A DNA stretch of 64,000 bases from Blastopirellula marina (GTDB lineage: Bacteria; Planctomycetota; Planctomycetia; Pirellulales; Pirellulaceae), in assembly GCF_002967765.1 (NCBI RefSeq), contig NZ_PUHY01000015.1, positions 1 through 64,000 of the forward strand. Reading direction: 5' to 3'. This document shows, one piece after another, positions 34,857-43,919 of the stretch. A program made the translations under genes and the position numbers. The notes beneath the pieces are model-generated. The model searched no databases, was not told the origin of the DNA, and was given only the letters and a program-made list of their open reading frames with translations. Each line of letters opens with the position of its first letter. The first letter of the stretch is position 1.

Positions 34857-35858
34857 ATGACTAACCGCCGTCTTGGCTTCACGCTGGTGGAATTGCTGGT
34901 TGTGATCGCCATTATTGGAATCTTGGCCGGCCTACTTTTGCCAGCCGTACAAATGGCGAGAGAGTCCGCCCGACGCACGCAGTGTACGAACAATCTGAAG
35001 CAGATTGGTTTGGCGGTGACGAGCAAAGCGACCAATCATCCCCGTAACGAGATGCCAGCTCATATGTCTTGGAGTAAGAATCCAAGCCTCAGTCACGCGT
35101 CGTTCGTTCCTTACGGGGTTGTCGGCTGGGTTGTGCCCATGCTTGCCGAAATCGAACGCGGTGACCTGAACGACTTGTACAAAGATGGTGCGGGTACTCC
35201 CTACAATCCTGCCGTGCTGGATGGGGTTAAGATCAACGTCTTGATTTGCCCAAGCGATCCGCTTGATCCGACGGAAGTAAACCCGGTTAGTTACAATCCT
35301 AACGGTGGTTTCCTCAACGGCGACGCCGGTGGTTCTCCACTCGATCTCGCCGCGAATGGTGCTTGGAGCGACGCTTCTAATCTGACTGGTCAAAATGAGC
35401 TCGCCGTAAACTTCGGTAAGTTCAAGGATGGGACGAGCAACACGATTCTGATGACTGAACGTGTTCGCGAACCCTCGTTCGCACCAGGTGCTACGGTTAC
35501 AAAGTGGAATGTTGTCGAACCGATCGACGGTACTCATCTGGACGAAATCCAGTCGGCAATGTTGTGGAACGACACGTTCGTCTCGACAGCTCCGCTTTCT
35601 GCCGGTGGTTTGAACACACTGGTCGGTGGCGTTTACTTGCCATCCAGCTACCATGGCAACTCGATCGTGGTTGCATTCGTGGATGGTTCTGTAAAGCAAA
35701 TCGACACTTCGATCGCCCAAAACGTTTACGGTCGTTTGCTTACCAGCAGCGGACTCAAGGCTCGTCTGCGTGGTGGTTCGACGCCTTACTTCGCCAATGG
35801 CAATACCACGAATGGCGGATGGCAAGCTGCGATCCTGAGTGCCGACGATATTCCTTAA
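34857..35858 (+). CDS. DUF1559 family prepilin-like protein
   Basis: This is a hallmark planctomycete family with a type IV prepilin leader: [20 protein letters not shown] (about residues 7-26). The leader would be cleaved before F by a prepilin peptidase, leaving a long N-terminal helix (to about residue 40, [16 protein letters not shown]). The globular part includes [10 protein letters not shown]-like [19 protein letters not shown], and a terminal strand [17 protein letters not shown] typical of the family. Genomes often carry many copies. It may be the pseudopilin for the secretin cluster at 19-30 kb or a surface fibre subunit. A terminator follows at 35905. Confidence 0.95.
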   Translation: MTNRRLGFTLVELLVVIAIIGILAGLLLPAVQMARESARRTQCTNNLKQIGLAVTSKATNHPRNEMPAHMSWSKNPSLSHASFVPYGVVGWVVPMLAEIERGDLNDLYKDGAGTPYNPAVLDGVKINVLICPSDPLDPTEVNPVSYNPNGGFLNGDAGGSPLDLAANGAWSDASNLTGQNELAVNFGKFKDGTSNTILMTERVREPSFAPGATVTKWNVVEPIDGTHLDEIQSAMLWNDTFVSTAPLSAGGLNTLVGGVYLPSSYHGNSIVVAFVDGSVKQIDTSIAQNVYGRLLTSSGLKARLRGGSTPYFANGNTTNGGWQAAILSADDIP

Positions 35859-35904
35859 GCGTGAGAGCCAGGGTCGCCTTCGGCTCAGTTTTCGGTACAT
35901 TCAA

Positions 35905-35942
35905 AGACATCCTTCTCGCAACTGGGAAGGATGTCTTTTTCT
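35905..35942 (+). terminator. Terminator of the DUF1559 gene
   Basis: An 11-bp stem AGACATCCTTC/GAAGGATGTCT (35905-35915 with 35926-35936) is followed by T residues. It lies between the DUF1559 gene and tadA. Confidence 0.88.
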
Positions 35943-35967
35943 TTTTGCCTGTGGGAAAATCGAATTA

Positions 35968-36468
35968 GTGAACGAGTCTGAATTATTCGAGCAATTTGAA
36001 CTCCCTGATTTGCACCAATTGTACATGCAGATGGCGCTGCAGCAGGCCGAGCAAGCCGCCCGCGAGGATGAAGTCCCGGTTGGTGCCGTGATTGTGCGGG
36101 AAGGGAGTGTCATCGCGGCCGCTTACAATCAACGCGAAATGCTCCGTGATCCGACTGCCCACGCCGAGATGATCGCGATCACCCAGGCCGCCGAGGCAGT
36201 GGGCGGATGGCGACTGGAAAACTGCATGCTGTACGTGACGCTTGAACCGTGTCCGATGTGTGCTGGGGCAATTCTTCAGGCTCGGATTCCGGTCGTCGTC
36301 TATGGTGCCCTCGATCCCAAGGCAGGAGCTGTTGATTCGCTGTATCACATGCTAAATGACAATCGCCTGAACCATCGATGTCAGGTTGTACCCGGAATTC
36401 TGCAGGAACGCTGCGGTCAGATCCTGACCGACTTCTTTAAGCAAAGAAGGGCCGAAGGTAAGAAATAG
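35968..36468 (+). CDS. tadA: tRNA-specific adenosine deaminase TadA
   Basis: It converts A34 to inosine in tRNA-Arg(ACG). The catalytic zinc site is HAEM (H65, E67, numbering from the GTG at 35968) and PCPMCAGA (C95, C98). EVPVGAVIV and [20 protein letters not shown], the substrate-binding region, also match. I prefer the GTG at 35968 because the terminator ends just before it; an internal ATG at about 36025 would give a shorter protein, and a longer frame to 35839 would overlap the upstream gene and terminator. The 166-aa product is of normal length. Confidence 0.93.
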   Translation: MNESELFEQFELPDLHQLYMQMALQQAEQAAREDEVPVGAVIVREGSVIAAAYNQREMLRDPTAHAEMIAITQAAEAVGGWRLENCMLYVTLEPCPMCAGAILQARIPVVVYGALDPKAGAVDSLYHMLNDNRLNHRCQVVPGILQERCGQILTDFFKQRRAEGKK

Positions 36469-36488
36469 CCGTCCGTCAACAAACGAAA

Positions 36489-37976
36489 CTACTCGGCTTG
36501 AAATTCATCCTGGTCGAGTAGGGGCGATGGACGCGACGGCAAATAGCCGAGGCGATTCAACTCAGAGATAAAGTCGCTTGTGCAGAGCATTCGCCAACGG
36601 CGGGCATCCGGGTGCTGGATGAAAACCGCTTCGATGTGAGGTAACTGTTGGGCAACTTGGTCTGGCGATTCGCAAAGCCAACGGACCCAATCACCGACAT
36701 GGCCAAACCCGGATCGAGAGTGACCGTTCTGAATGTATTGGGAAACGATTGGGGCAAGATGAGCTAACGCTTCTTCGTGACCGACGCTCGGAAACAGAAA
36801 TGCCAAGGCATCTTTACCCCATTCCACACGCAATGGTTCCACGACCCTCTCGATGTCTGCCAATCGCAGAACTTTGACGGCATCTGGATCGCACGGATAG
36901 GTGGTTTGAGCGGCCTGTTCCCATTCTTGGGAAGCAATTTCTGTCCCATCCACCAAGACGCCGATATCACGATGCCGTGCTAATCGACGCAACAGTTCGA
37001 CGGGCATCGGTTCAATACCAATTGCGTCCACTAGATGATACTCTGGACCGACTTCCTTCGCGTAAAACGTGGCAAACTTGCGGCGTACCAGATCCTCAAA
37101 CGCCCAGGTTCGCAGCGGTGCATCTGGAGCGTCTTGTCCCCCTTCGATGGTGACTCGAAACTCGGTCTTGCCGGCGCAAAACTTGTCTCCAGAATAGATC
37201 GTCGCGTAAGGGATGCTCACGTCGTTTAAGCGGACCCCATTTTGGCTCTGAAGATCACGTAGACGGCAACGCGTTTCCTCGCAATCGAGCGCGAAATGCA
37301 CGCCTGAGATGGAGGCATCACCCACGATGGTGACATCTGCCATCTGGTTTCGACCAACAATCACGGTTTGACCTGGGTTGAGCCAAATCTGTCGGGCTCC
37401 CGAAGCGTCGTCGAATGCAACGCTCAGACGTCCAACCTTCGAACTCGAAACCGATTCTAAGTCACTGGAAGAGCCCGTCTTGTCAATGCTGGATGAGATT
37501 GCATTTGCCAAGTCGGTAAACTCTTGCGGGAGTTCATTCGTCGATTCCATATTGGCGGGATCAACAGGAATTGCGGTTGGGCCATATCCTGGCTTCACAC
37601 CAACTTTCTGGCCATCTTTTTCTCGTAGACGTTGAACCTCGGGATACATCAGCGGATCAATCACCGTCGTGTGAATTTCCCCTTCGAATCGAACGACGAA
37701 TTCGGAGTTGCCTGCACGAATCGTATCACGATCGTATAGCTCGACTAAGTTGACTCGAATCCCGTTAACGAACGTTCCGTTCGTGCTGTTCAAGTCACGG
37801 AGCCGGCAGCGATTCTTGTCGCAGAGAATTGCAAAATGAAGACCTGACATCGCGTGATCATGGGCGATCGTCAGGTCGGCATTGGCTTGTCGGCCTACAC
37901 GAAACATTGAGCCCTGTTCCGCCGAGATAATCTCGCCCTTGGCAGGCCCTTCTTGAACGGTCAAAAGCGCACGCAT
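36489..37976 (-). CDS. Tandem FHA-domain protein with unknown C-terminal domain
   Basis: The start at 37976 (MRALLTVQEGPAKGEII) gives 495 aa. FHA domain 1 spans about residues 1-100 (RVGRQANADLTIAHDHAMSG then LRDLNSTNGTFVNG) and FHA domain 2 about 185-285 (VIVGRNQMADVTIVGDASIS then LRDLQSQNGVRLND). Both have the G-R, S-x-x-H and N-G residues that bind phosphothreonine. The 200-residue C-terminus (YHLVDAIGIEPMPVELLRRL ... DVARR) has a DUF4123-like feel (a YxLvDa start), known in type VI effector adaptors, but that is low-confidence. No kinase or T6SS gene is adjacent. Confidence 0.85.
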   Translation of the reverse strand: MRALLTVQEGPAKGEIISAEQGSMFRVGRQANADLTIAHDHAMSGLHFAILCDKNRCRLRDLNSTNGTFVNGIRVNLVELYDRDTIRAGNSEFVVRFEGEIHTTVIDPLMYPEVQRLREKDGQKVGVKPGYGPTAIPVDPANMESTNELPQEFTDLANAISSSIDKTGSSSDLESVSSSKVGRLSVAFDDASGARQIWLNPGQTVIVGRNQMADVTIVGDASISGVHFALDCEETRCRLRDLQSQNGVRLNDVSIPYATIYSGDKFCAGKTEFRVTIEGGQDAPDAPLRTWAFEDLVRRKFATFYAKEVGPEYHLVDAIGIEPMPVELLRRLARHRDIGVLVDGTEIASQEWEQAAQTTYPCDPDAVKVLRLADIERVVEPLRVEWGKDALAFLFPSVGHEEALAHLAPIVSQYIQNGHSRSGFGHVGDWVRWLCESPDQVAQQLPHIEAVFIQHPDARRWRMLCTSDFISELNRLGYLPSRPSPLLDQDEFQAE

Positions 37977-38147
37977 CGCTTGTACGAAGTTCCTGTAAAT
38001 CGAGTCAGTGTCAGGAGGAGAGTCTCCTGCTGCCCTGAGTATACAGCCCCCAAAAAAGAAGGGCACCTCCCGATCAAGATTCGAGGTTATTTTTTCATGC
38101 GCGTCAGGCGTTCTCGCGAAACATTGGTTCTGTTTTCGCGTGTCGGT

Positions 38148-39599
38148 CTAGGGAGTTGCCGCCTTCGCTTCTTTAAGCTGTTGTGCTTCGGGTAGCACTT
38201 TATAGAAGGGATCAAGCGGATAGCAACCTGAGATAAGCCCTTTTCGCGGACCAGAAGTGCAATCGCTGAAGGTCCGGCAAATCTTCTTCCGCGGCATTGC
38301 TCCTTCTTCCAGCGTAGCCTGCGGAAGTTCGGGCAATGAAAGTACCATGCGTCCTAATCCGACACTATCGACCCAGCCTTCGCGAACGACCGCTTGGGCA
38401 ACATGCGGAACATACTCTTGGAGATAAGTATATCCAGTGCCGATCATCGCCATGTTGGGGACAGCCTTCTTGCAGTCTCGGACCGCTTCGATTTGACGGA
38501 CCACACCGACCAAGGGATCTTCTGGCGGTGGATAGCCATCGGTTGGAGGGAAGATGGCAGGACGCTGGATATGCGGGTTGTAATAGGGGCTTCCCGCTGA
38601 AAGATTTACGGCGAACACCCCTGCCGCTTCCAGCAGACGCAGCAATTGAATCGGCTCACTTAAATCCATTCGCTCGGGATTATCTTGATCGACGCCGAAA
38701 CCGAACTCATAAGGAAGCATCCCTTGGTAATCGATCGGTTCCCCTGCTTCCAGGCCAGCGTGAAAGGGAATCAAATCGAAGATGCTCAGCCGCACGCCGA
38801 TCAACAGGCCGGGACATTCCTGCTTCACGCGTCGAATGATCGTTGTCAGCAGGCGGGTACGCCCCTCGAAATCACCGCCATACTTACCTGGGCGATGGCG
38901 AGCACTAAGGAACTCGTGCAGAAGATAGCCGTGACAACACTTGATGTCGACAAAGTGAAATCCGAGTTGCTGGGCAATCTTGGACGAGGTGACATACTTC
39001 TCGATCAACTCATCCAACTGTTCGTCAGTCCAAACCGCCGAGTCGTCGTCCGGATCGATTCCAACACGTGCATCCAGTACCGGATGGTGATAGGCAATTC
39101 TTGGCTCAGCGACATGCTTCTGATTCGGTCGGCAATAACGCCCTGAGTGCGTCAGCTGTAATCCGACCATCAAGTCGGAAGGATCGCTGATCTCGGCACG
39201 ATGCGTGTTGATCAGCGCATCGAACAGCTTTTCTAGTCCAAAGCGATTGGCTTCGGTACCGAGTGTTTGATTGGGATTTGCCCGACCATCTTCTTGGACG
39301 GCGGCTGCTTCGCCTCCCCAGATCCACTTGGCGCCGCTGCGACCGAAATTCTCCCAGCGGCGAATCGTGTACTCGCTAGGTGATCCATCGGGATTCGCAT
39401 CCCATCCTTCCATGGGATGAATGCACCAGCGGTTGCCCATCGTAAAGCCACCAGCGGTCAGCGGCTCAGCCATTGGCGAACCTTGCTCGCGCGTGAGAAT
39501 CGAATCGTCACACGGAAGTTCAAGACCAAGTTCCGCGAGTCGCTCTCGAAACGTGTCGACGGTTTTCAGCTGGGCAACTTTGATGTAGCGACTACTCAT
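38148..39599 (-). CDS. Old-yellow-enzyme family NADH:flavin oxidoreductase
   Basis: This 483-aa FMN-dependent TIM-barrel enzyme has the OYE signatures: MGNRWCIHPMEGWDANPDG near residue 55, GAKWIWGGEAAAVQEDGRAN, VGLQLTHSGRYCRPN, the helical segment FHFVDIKCCHGYLLHEFLSAR with the His-x-x-His-like substrate contact (CCHGYLLHEF), then GKYGGDFEGRTRLL. The C-terminus CRTFSDCTSGPRKGLISGCYPLDPFY has several Cys that could bind an Fe-S centre as in 2,4-dienoyl-CoA reductase-type members, but the long FAD domain is absent. The substrate is unknown. uvrD lies 6 bp upstream. Confidence 0.9.
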   Translation of the reverse strand: MSSRYIKVAQLKTVDTFRERLAELGLELPCDDSILTREQGSPMAEPLTAGGFTMGNRWCIHPMEGWDANPDGSPSEYTIRRWENFGRSGAKWIWGGEAAAVQEDGRANPNQTLGTEANRFGLEKLFDALINTHRAEISDPSDLMVGLQLTHSGRYCRPNQKHVAEPRIAYHHPVLDARVGIDPDDDSAVWTDEQLDELIEKYVTSSKIAQQLGFHFVDIKCCHGYLLHEFLSARHRPGKYGGDFEGRTRLLTTIIRRVKQECPGLLIGVRLSIFDLIPFHAGLEAGEPIDYQGMLPYEFGFGVDQDNPERMDLSEPIQLLRLLEAAGVFAVNLSAGSPYYNPHIQRPAIFPPTDGYPPPEDPLVGVVRQIEAVRDCKKAVPNMAMIGTGYTYLQEYVPHVAQAVVREGWVDSVGLGRMVLSLPELPQATLEEGAMPRKKICRTFSDCTSGPRKGLISGCYPLDPFYKVLPEAQQLKEAKAATP

Positions 39600-39605
39600 G
39601 AGTTT

Positions 39606-41906
39606 CTAACTAGTGGCAGCAGGACGAAGTTCGGAAAAGGCGAGCACAAACTTCTTGGTCTCTTGCTCGCCGGTCAGGAATTTGACCGTCGCCGTTCGTT
39701 TCGCGCCTTCACCACTCATTGCGATGATCTTGCCCAATCCGTAAGTCGGATGGAGCACGGCCATTGATTGATGAAAACGGTCCGGATCAGACTTGGGACG
39801 CGAGGATTGTGGCCCTTTCACCATATCTGCGGCGGTCATCAGCATTTTAGTGTAAGACGACCCACTCTCGCTTGGCGACTCACCCGAAAAATCGCCCGAT
39901 TCGCCAATTTGGCTGAAATCATCCTCGGGGATCTCGTGGACGTCGTCCCAGTCTTGCCCAGGTGAAACGACGGGCTGATTAAGCTGGGCTTGAAAGTCCA
40001 TCTCTTCGCGGGGGAGTTCAAACAGAAAGTTGCTCGGCACGGTCATTTGCCGTCGGCCGCGGAAATCTCGCTGATTGGCCGTGCTGATCTCAAGTTCTTC
40101 CTGAGCTCGCGTAATTCCGACGAAAAGCAGTCGCCGTTCTTCTTCCAACTGGGCTTCCGAATCCTTGGATCGCTCGTGCGGCAAGAGCCCCTGTTCAACG
40201 GCAACGATAAAGACCCACGGAAACTCCAGCCCTTTGGCGGCATGCAAGGTCATTAACGTGACACGATCGAGCTCGGTGTCGAACTCGTCCGTTTCGTTGA
40301 CCAAGGCCTTGTCTTCCAGGTACTGTTCCAGCGTGCCATCTTCCGGATGTTGGAAGTCGAACTCACGAGCCGAAGAGAGAAGCTCTTCGATGTTTTCCAA
40401 GCGGGATTGATCCTCTTCGTCGTCGGAGTCTTCGTATTGGGCCCTGTAACCACTTTCATTGAGGATGGCCCCCAGGATCTCTTCCACTGGCTCATTGATC
40501 TTCAGTGAGATTCGATCGAACAGGGCAACAAATTTGGCGACGGCGACTGCTGCTCGCTTACTCAGCGATTCGATCATGCCAGCTTCCCGGGCGGCATCCA
40601 TCATCGAGATACCGTTATCCAGCGCATGAACTTGCAGCTTCAACAGTGTCGACTTGCCAATGCCGCGGGTCGGTGTGTTGACGATTCGCGAGAACGCCAC
40701 ATCATCACGTGGGTTGTTCATCAACATGGCATACGCCAAGACATCCTTGATCTCTTTGCGGTGATAAAACTCGACACCGCTGACGATCATGTAAGGAAGT
40801 CCTTGCTGACGCAACGCCTCTTCGTAAGCTCGAGACAGGGCATTCACTCGATAGAAGATGGCGAAATCACGCGGTCGCCGCTTTCCTTGAGCAACTTGAG
40901 CAGCAATCCGCAAGGCAATCGCCTGGGCTTCTTCATGGCTCGTAACGTAGGTCAGCATGCGAACTGGCTGGCCGGCTGGCAGTTCGGTGAACAGCGACTT
41001 CTTCTTTCGCCGTTTGTTGTGACCAATCAAATGATCTGCCACTGCCAAGATGTTGGGCGTGCTACGGAAGTTTTGTTCCAGCCGCACAACGTTGACTTGC
41101 TTGAAGTCTTTCTCGAAGTCGAGAATGTTGTTCAAGTTGGCCCCACGCCAGCCGTAGATCGATTGATCAGGATCTCCTGTCACACCTAAGTTGGGGAACT
41201 GCTGGGAAAGAGATCGAACCAACAAGTATTGGACGAGGTTCGTGTCTTGGTATTCGTCGACCAGGATGTAACGAAAACGTTCGTCGAGGGCGGCACGCAG
41301 TTCCTCGTTTTCCTGCAGCATCTGGGCGACCAGCATCAGCATGTCGTCAAAGTCGACCGCGTTCGCCGCGCGAAGTTGTCGTTGATACTCTGGGTAGACG
41401 TCCTGCACGATCGAGCTGATTGCACTTGCCGAGTTGGCTTCGTAGCGATCGGGCAGGATCATGTTGTTCTTTGCCCAGCTAATCGCGCGGGCAACTTTCT
41501 CGGGCGTTGCATGTGACGTCGAGATTTCTTCAGTCTGCAACGCTCGCTTCAAAATTTGCAACGAGTCGGACGTATCGTAGATCGTGTAATTCGATTCGAG
41601 TCCGACTAGATTGGAGTAGTTTCTTAGCAGCCGCGCACAGAAACGGTGGAACGTGCTAATCCAAACAGTGCTCTGCGGAGCCAACCGTTCGACGCGGGAA
41701 CGCATCTCTTCCGCGGCCTTGTTGGTGAACGTTAACGCCACGATTTGCGAGGAGTAGACGCCACTGCGAAGCATGTTGGCGATGCGGTGTGTCACGACAC
41801 GGGTCTTACCACTTCCTGGTCCCGCGAGAACTAATAACGGGCCATCGACATGAGCAACAGCTTGCTGCTGAGCTTGCGTGAGGCCATCGAGCAAAGGATC
41901 GGTCAT
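39606..41906 (-). CDS. pcrA: ATP-dependent DNA helicase UvrD/PcrA
   Basis: This 766-aa superfamily 1 3'-5' helicase acts in nucleotide excision and mismatch repair and clears replication and recombination intermediates. All motifs are present: Ia/I at GPLLVLAGPGSGKTRVVTHR, II at LVDEYQDTN, III at GDPDQSIYGWRGAN, IV at VRLEQNFRST, V at TLHAAKGLEFPWVFI, VI at LLFVGITRAQEEL. The C-terminus VLHPTYGLGKIIAMSGEG followed by VKFLTGEQ is the Tudor-like RNA polymerase-binding end of PcrA/UvrD. It is followed, 6 bp downstream, by the OYE-family gene. Confidence 0.96.
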   Translation of the reverse strand: MTDPLLDGLTQAQQQAVAHVDGPLLVLAGPGSGKTRVVTHRIANMLRSGVYSSQIVALTFTNKAAEEMRSRVERLAPQSTVWISTFHRFCARLLRNYSNLVGLESNYTIYDTSDSLQILKRALQTEEISTSHATPEKVARAISWAKNNMILPDRYEANSASAISSIVQDVYPEYQRQLRAANAVDFDDMLMLVAQMLQENEELRAALDERFRYILVDEYQDTNLVQYLLVRSLSQQFPNLGVTGDPDQSIYGWRGANLNNILDFEKDFKQVNVVRLEQNFRSTPNILAVADHLIGHNKRRKKKSLFTELPAGQPVRMLTYVTSHEEAQAIALRIAAQVAQGKRRPRDFAIFYRVNALSRAYEEALRQQGLPYMIVSGVEFYHRKEIKDVLAYAMLMNNPRDDVAFSRIVNTPTRGIGKSTLLKLQVHALDNGISMMDAAREAGMIESLSKRAAVAVAKFVALFDRISLKINEPVEEILGAILNESGYRAQYEDSDDEEDQSRLENIEELLSSAREFDFQHPEDGTLEQYLEDKALVNETDEFDTELDRVTLMTLHAAKGLEFPWVFIVAVEQGLLPHERSKDSEAQLEEERRLLFVGITRAQEELEISTANQRDFRGRRQMTVPSNFLFELPREEMDFQAQLNQPVVSPGQDWDDVHEIPEDDFSQIGESGDFSGESPSESGSSYTKMLMTAADMVKGPQSSRPKSDPDRFHQSMAVLHPTYGLGKIIAMSGEGAKRTATVKFLTGEQETKKFVLAFSELRPAATS

Positions 41907-42162
41907 CCATCAACCTGTGGAGGAGAACGCTAGCAGCATTCGTGAAAGCATTGCTAGCACCATTGTAGGTAGTTTCCGTAAATTTTTCCGAAACTGGTAT
42001 TCAATTCTAAAGAAATGAGTATAGTTATTCCCACTGCAACGCGAGACCCTCACTGACCCGTTTCCTACTCGTAAGATTTGAGGTGACGACCGTTGCAAAA
42101 CAAGGTGGCTCTAGGGATGGGCCACGTCACAATTTTTTTATCTTGCGACAGGGAGGGAACCC

Positions 42163-42447
42163 ATGCCACGAATTCCTCTGAATTCAGCTGACCAACAACA
42201 TGATGATCTGTTGGCTAAGTTGGAAATGAGTACTGCGGAAATCGGTTTGACCGTTCGCACTACCAATTGCCTTGAGGAAAAGGGCATCTTCACCGTTCGC
42301 GATTTGTTGAATTGCACACCAGCCGATTTGTTGAGCATCTCCAACTTCGGCGAAAAGACCCTCGACGAGGTCTACGCGGCGCTGGAAGGCGTCGGGTTCT
42401 ATCGTCACACCCGCCAACTTGCCCGTGCAACGGCTGCCGCCGTTTAG
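42163..42447 (+). CDS. Stand-alone RNA polymerase alpha C-terminal domain-like protein
   Basis: This 94-aa protein is essentially an alpha-CTD without the N-terminal assembly domain. GLTVRTTNCLEEKGIFTVRD aligns with E. coli alpha-CTD ELTVRSANCLKAE, so R32 and N35 match DNA-contacting R265 and N268; FGEKTLDEV (62-70) matches LGKKSLTEI, and K64 and T65 match K298 and S299. The 94 aa fold is complete (two HhH-like repeats). It is plainly not a fragment of rpoA, as the start has a good ribosome site (GGGAGGGAACCC before ATG) and the C-terminus is intact. It may bind UP elements or compete with polymerase. Confidence 0.9.
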   Translation: MPRIPLNSADQQHDDLLAKLEMSTAEIGLTVRTTNCLEEKGIFTVRDLLNCTPADLLSISNFGEKTLDEVYAALEGVGFYRHTRQLARATAAAV

Positions 42448-42488
42448 CATGTTGGCAGGCCCCGGGTTCCCTCGATCAGGTCGATCGG

Positions 42489-43748
42489 CTACTTGGCGCC
42501 AACCTGATAACAGCGAACCGGTCCACCGCGCTGGCCGGTCTCGCGGACAAGCAGCATACCACCGCTCAGGGCGGGCAAGGCCCGCACGATGTCTTTGCCC
42601 GCCTGGAAGCGGCTGATCTCTTCAAACTTCTTCGGATCTGGTTTGAACAAGATTGCGACTCCATCGTGAGTGACCGCGATCAGTTTCCCATCGGCGTAAA
42701 TCAGGTGGGATGTCCCCGGTCCCACCTCAGACCACATCACTTTGCCGGTCGCCAGTTCGACACAGCGAAGTTCGGCCCGCCCTAAATCTTCTCGGCCGTG
42801 AATCCCGTACAGGTAATCGCCGACAATCACCGGTGTGTTGTATTGGCTGGATAGTGTGTCATCGTTTTCCCAAATCGGCTTGAATTGTGTTTTCTCCAAT
42901 TCAACAAGCTTGGCTCCAACCCCGTAGCTGGCGGTGACGAACAGTTTGTTGCCGGACACAAGTGGTGTCGCCGCATTCACGGTGGGCCCTCGTTGACCAA
43001 AAGGAAAACCATAGAGGATTCGTCCAGTGAAAGGATCGAGCAAGATCGTCTGGAACCGCGTAACAAACACAGCATACGGGCGGTCGGCAATCTTAGCCAT
43101 TGTGGGTGATGCATAGCTGGCGGCATCGTTGCCCGCCCGCCAGGCGAACTCGCCGTCTTTCAAGGTCACCGCTACGACGGCAGCATTGTCTCGTCCGCCA
43201 ACGTTCGTCAGGACAAGCTTGTCGTAAACAATGGGCGTGCTGCCGAATCCAAAATAGCCGTCCTGAGCGCCAAACTGCCGAGCCAAGTCGACTTCCCACC
43301 GCAGCTTGCCCGTTTCTTTGTTGATGCTGCGCAACTGGCCTGCCGCACCGAAGACGATCACGGAGTCATCGGTGACGACCGGGGTACAGCGAGGGCCGTC
43401 GTCCGGATTGACCGAAGCTCGATAGGAAGCAGCCATGTCGCATGTCCACTTGCGTTCACCAGTTTTGAGGTCGACGGCATCAAGCAATTCAGAGCTTGAT
43501 TGGCGATGGAAAAGGTAAACCACGCCATCTTCCACGGCCGGACCCGCATATCCAGAACCAAGGTCACGCCGCCAAACCTGCTTCGGGCCATCTTCTGGCC
43601 ACTTATCCATCAGCTTTTCGTTTTCCGCATGTCCGTTACGATTGGGGCCAAGGATTTGAGGCCAGTCGCCAGCCTGGGTGGTGTGGACCCATGTGACGGT
43701 AACCAGTAACGCGGCCAACGGTTTCCAAAAGAATCGGCGGTGAATCAT
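42489..43748 (-). CDS. Exported PQQ-like beta-propeller protein (BamB-like repeats)
   Basis: This 419-aa protein starts with a signal peptide (MIHRRFFWKPLAALLVTVTWV... TQAGDWPQ). After it comes DWPQILGPNRNGHAE, the planctomycete propeller start, and repeats of the PQQ type: GLVYLF-like VYLFHRQSSSELLDAVDLKTGERKW, NKETGKLRWEVDL, TLKDGEFAWRAG, DPFTGRILYGF, ELATGKVMWSEVG. The eight-bladed propeller is probably a periplasmic scaffold rather than an alcohol dehydrogenase; no cytochrome domain is present. It is monocistronic and convergent with the alpha-CTD gene. Confidence 0.9.
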   Translation of the reverse strand: MIHRRFFWKPLAALLVTVTWVHTTQAGDWPQILGPNRNGHAENEKLMDKWPEDGPKQVWRRDLGSGYAGPAVEDGVVYLFHRQSSSELLDAVDLKTGERKWTCDMAASYRASVNPDDGPRCTPVVTDDSVIVFGAAGQLRSINKETGKLRWEVDLARQFGAQDGYFGFGSTPIVYDKLVLTNVGGRDNAAVVAVTLKDGEFAWRAGNDAASYASPTMAKIADRPYAVFVTRFQTILLDPFTGRILYGFPFGQRGPTVNAATPLVSGNKLFVTASYGVGAKLVELEKTQFKPIWENDDTLSSQYNTPVIVGDYLYGIHGREDLGRAELRCVELATGKVMWSEVGPGTSHLIYADGKLIAVTHDGVAILFKPDPKKFEEISRFQAGKDIVRALPALSGGMLLVRETGQRGGPVRCYQVGAK

Positions 43749-43919
43749 GAGAGAATCCTGACGTGTATCGGTGCCGCAGGGGGGCGAATCAAGTTATATT
43801 TAGCATGGTATCGCGCAGACTAGGTTCGATCCAATGACTAGGCATCGGGCGGTTTGAGGTTGGGAGGACTCCCTCCACGCGGCGACACGAGAAGATTTCG
43901 GCCGAAGAATAGACCATTT

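Noticed and set aside
34932-35900. A 322-aa minus-strand frame opposite the DUF1559 gene
   Set aside because: The plus strand has the prepilin leader and family motifs; the antisense frame is a shadow.
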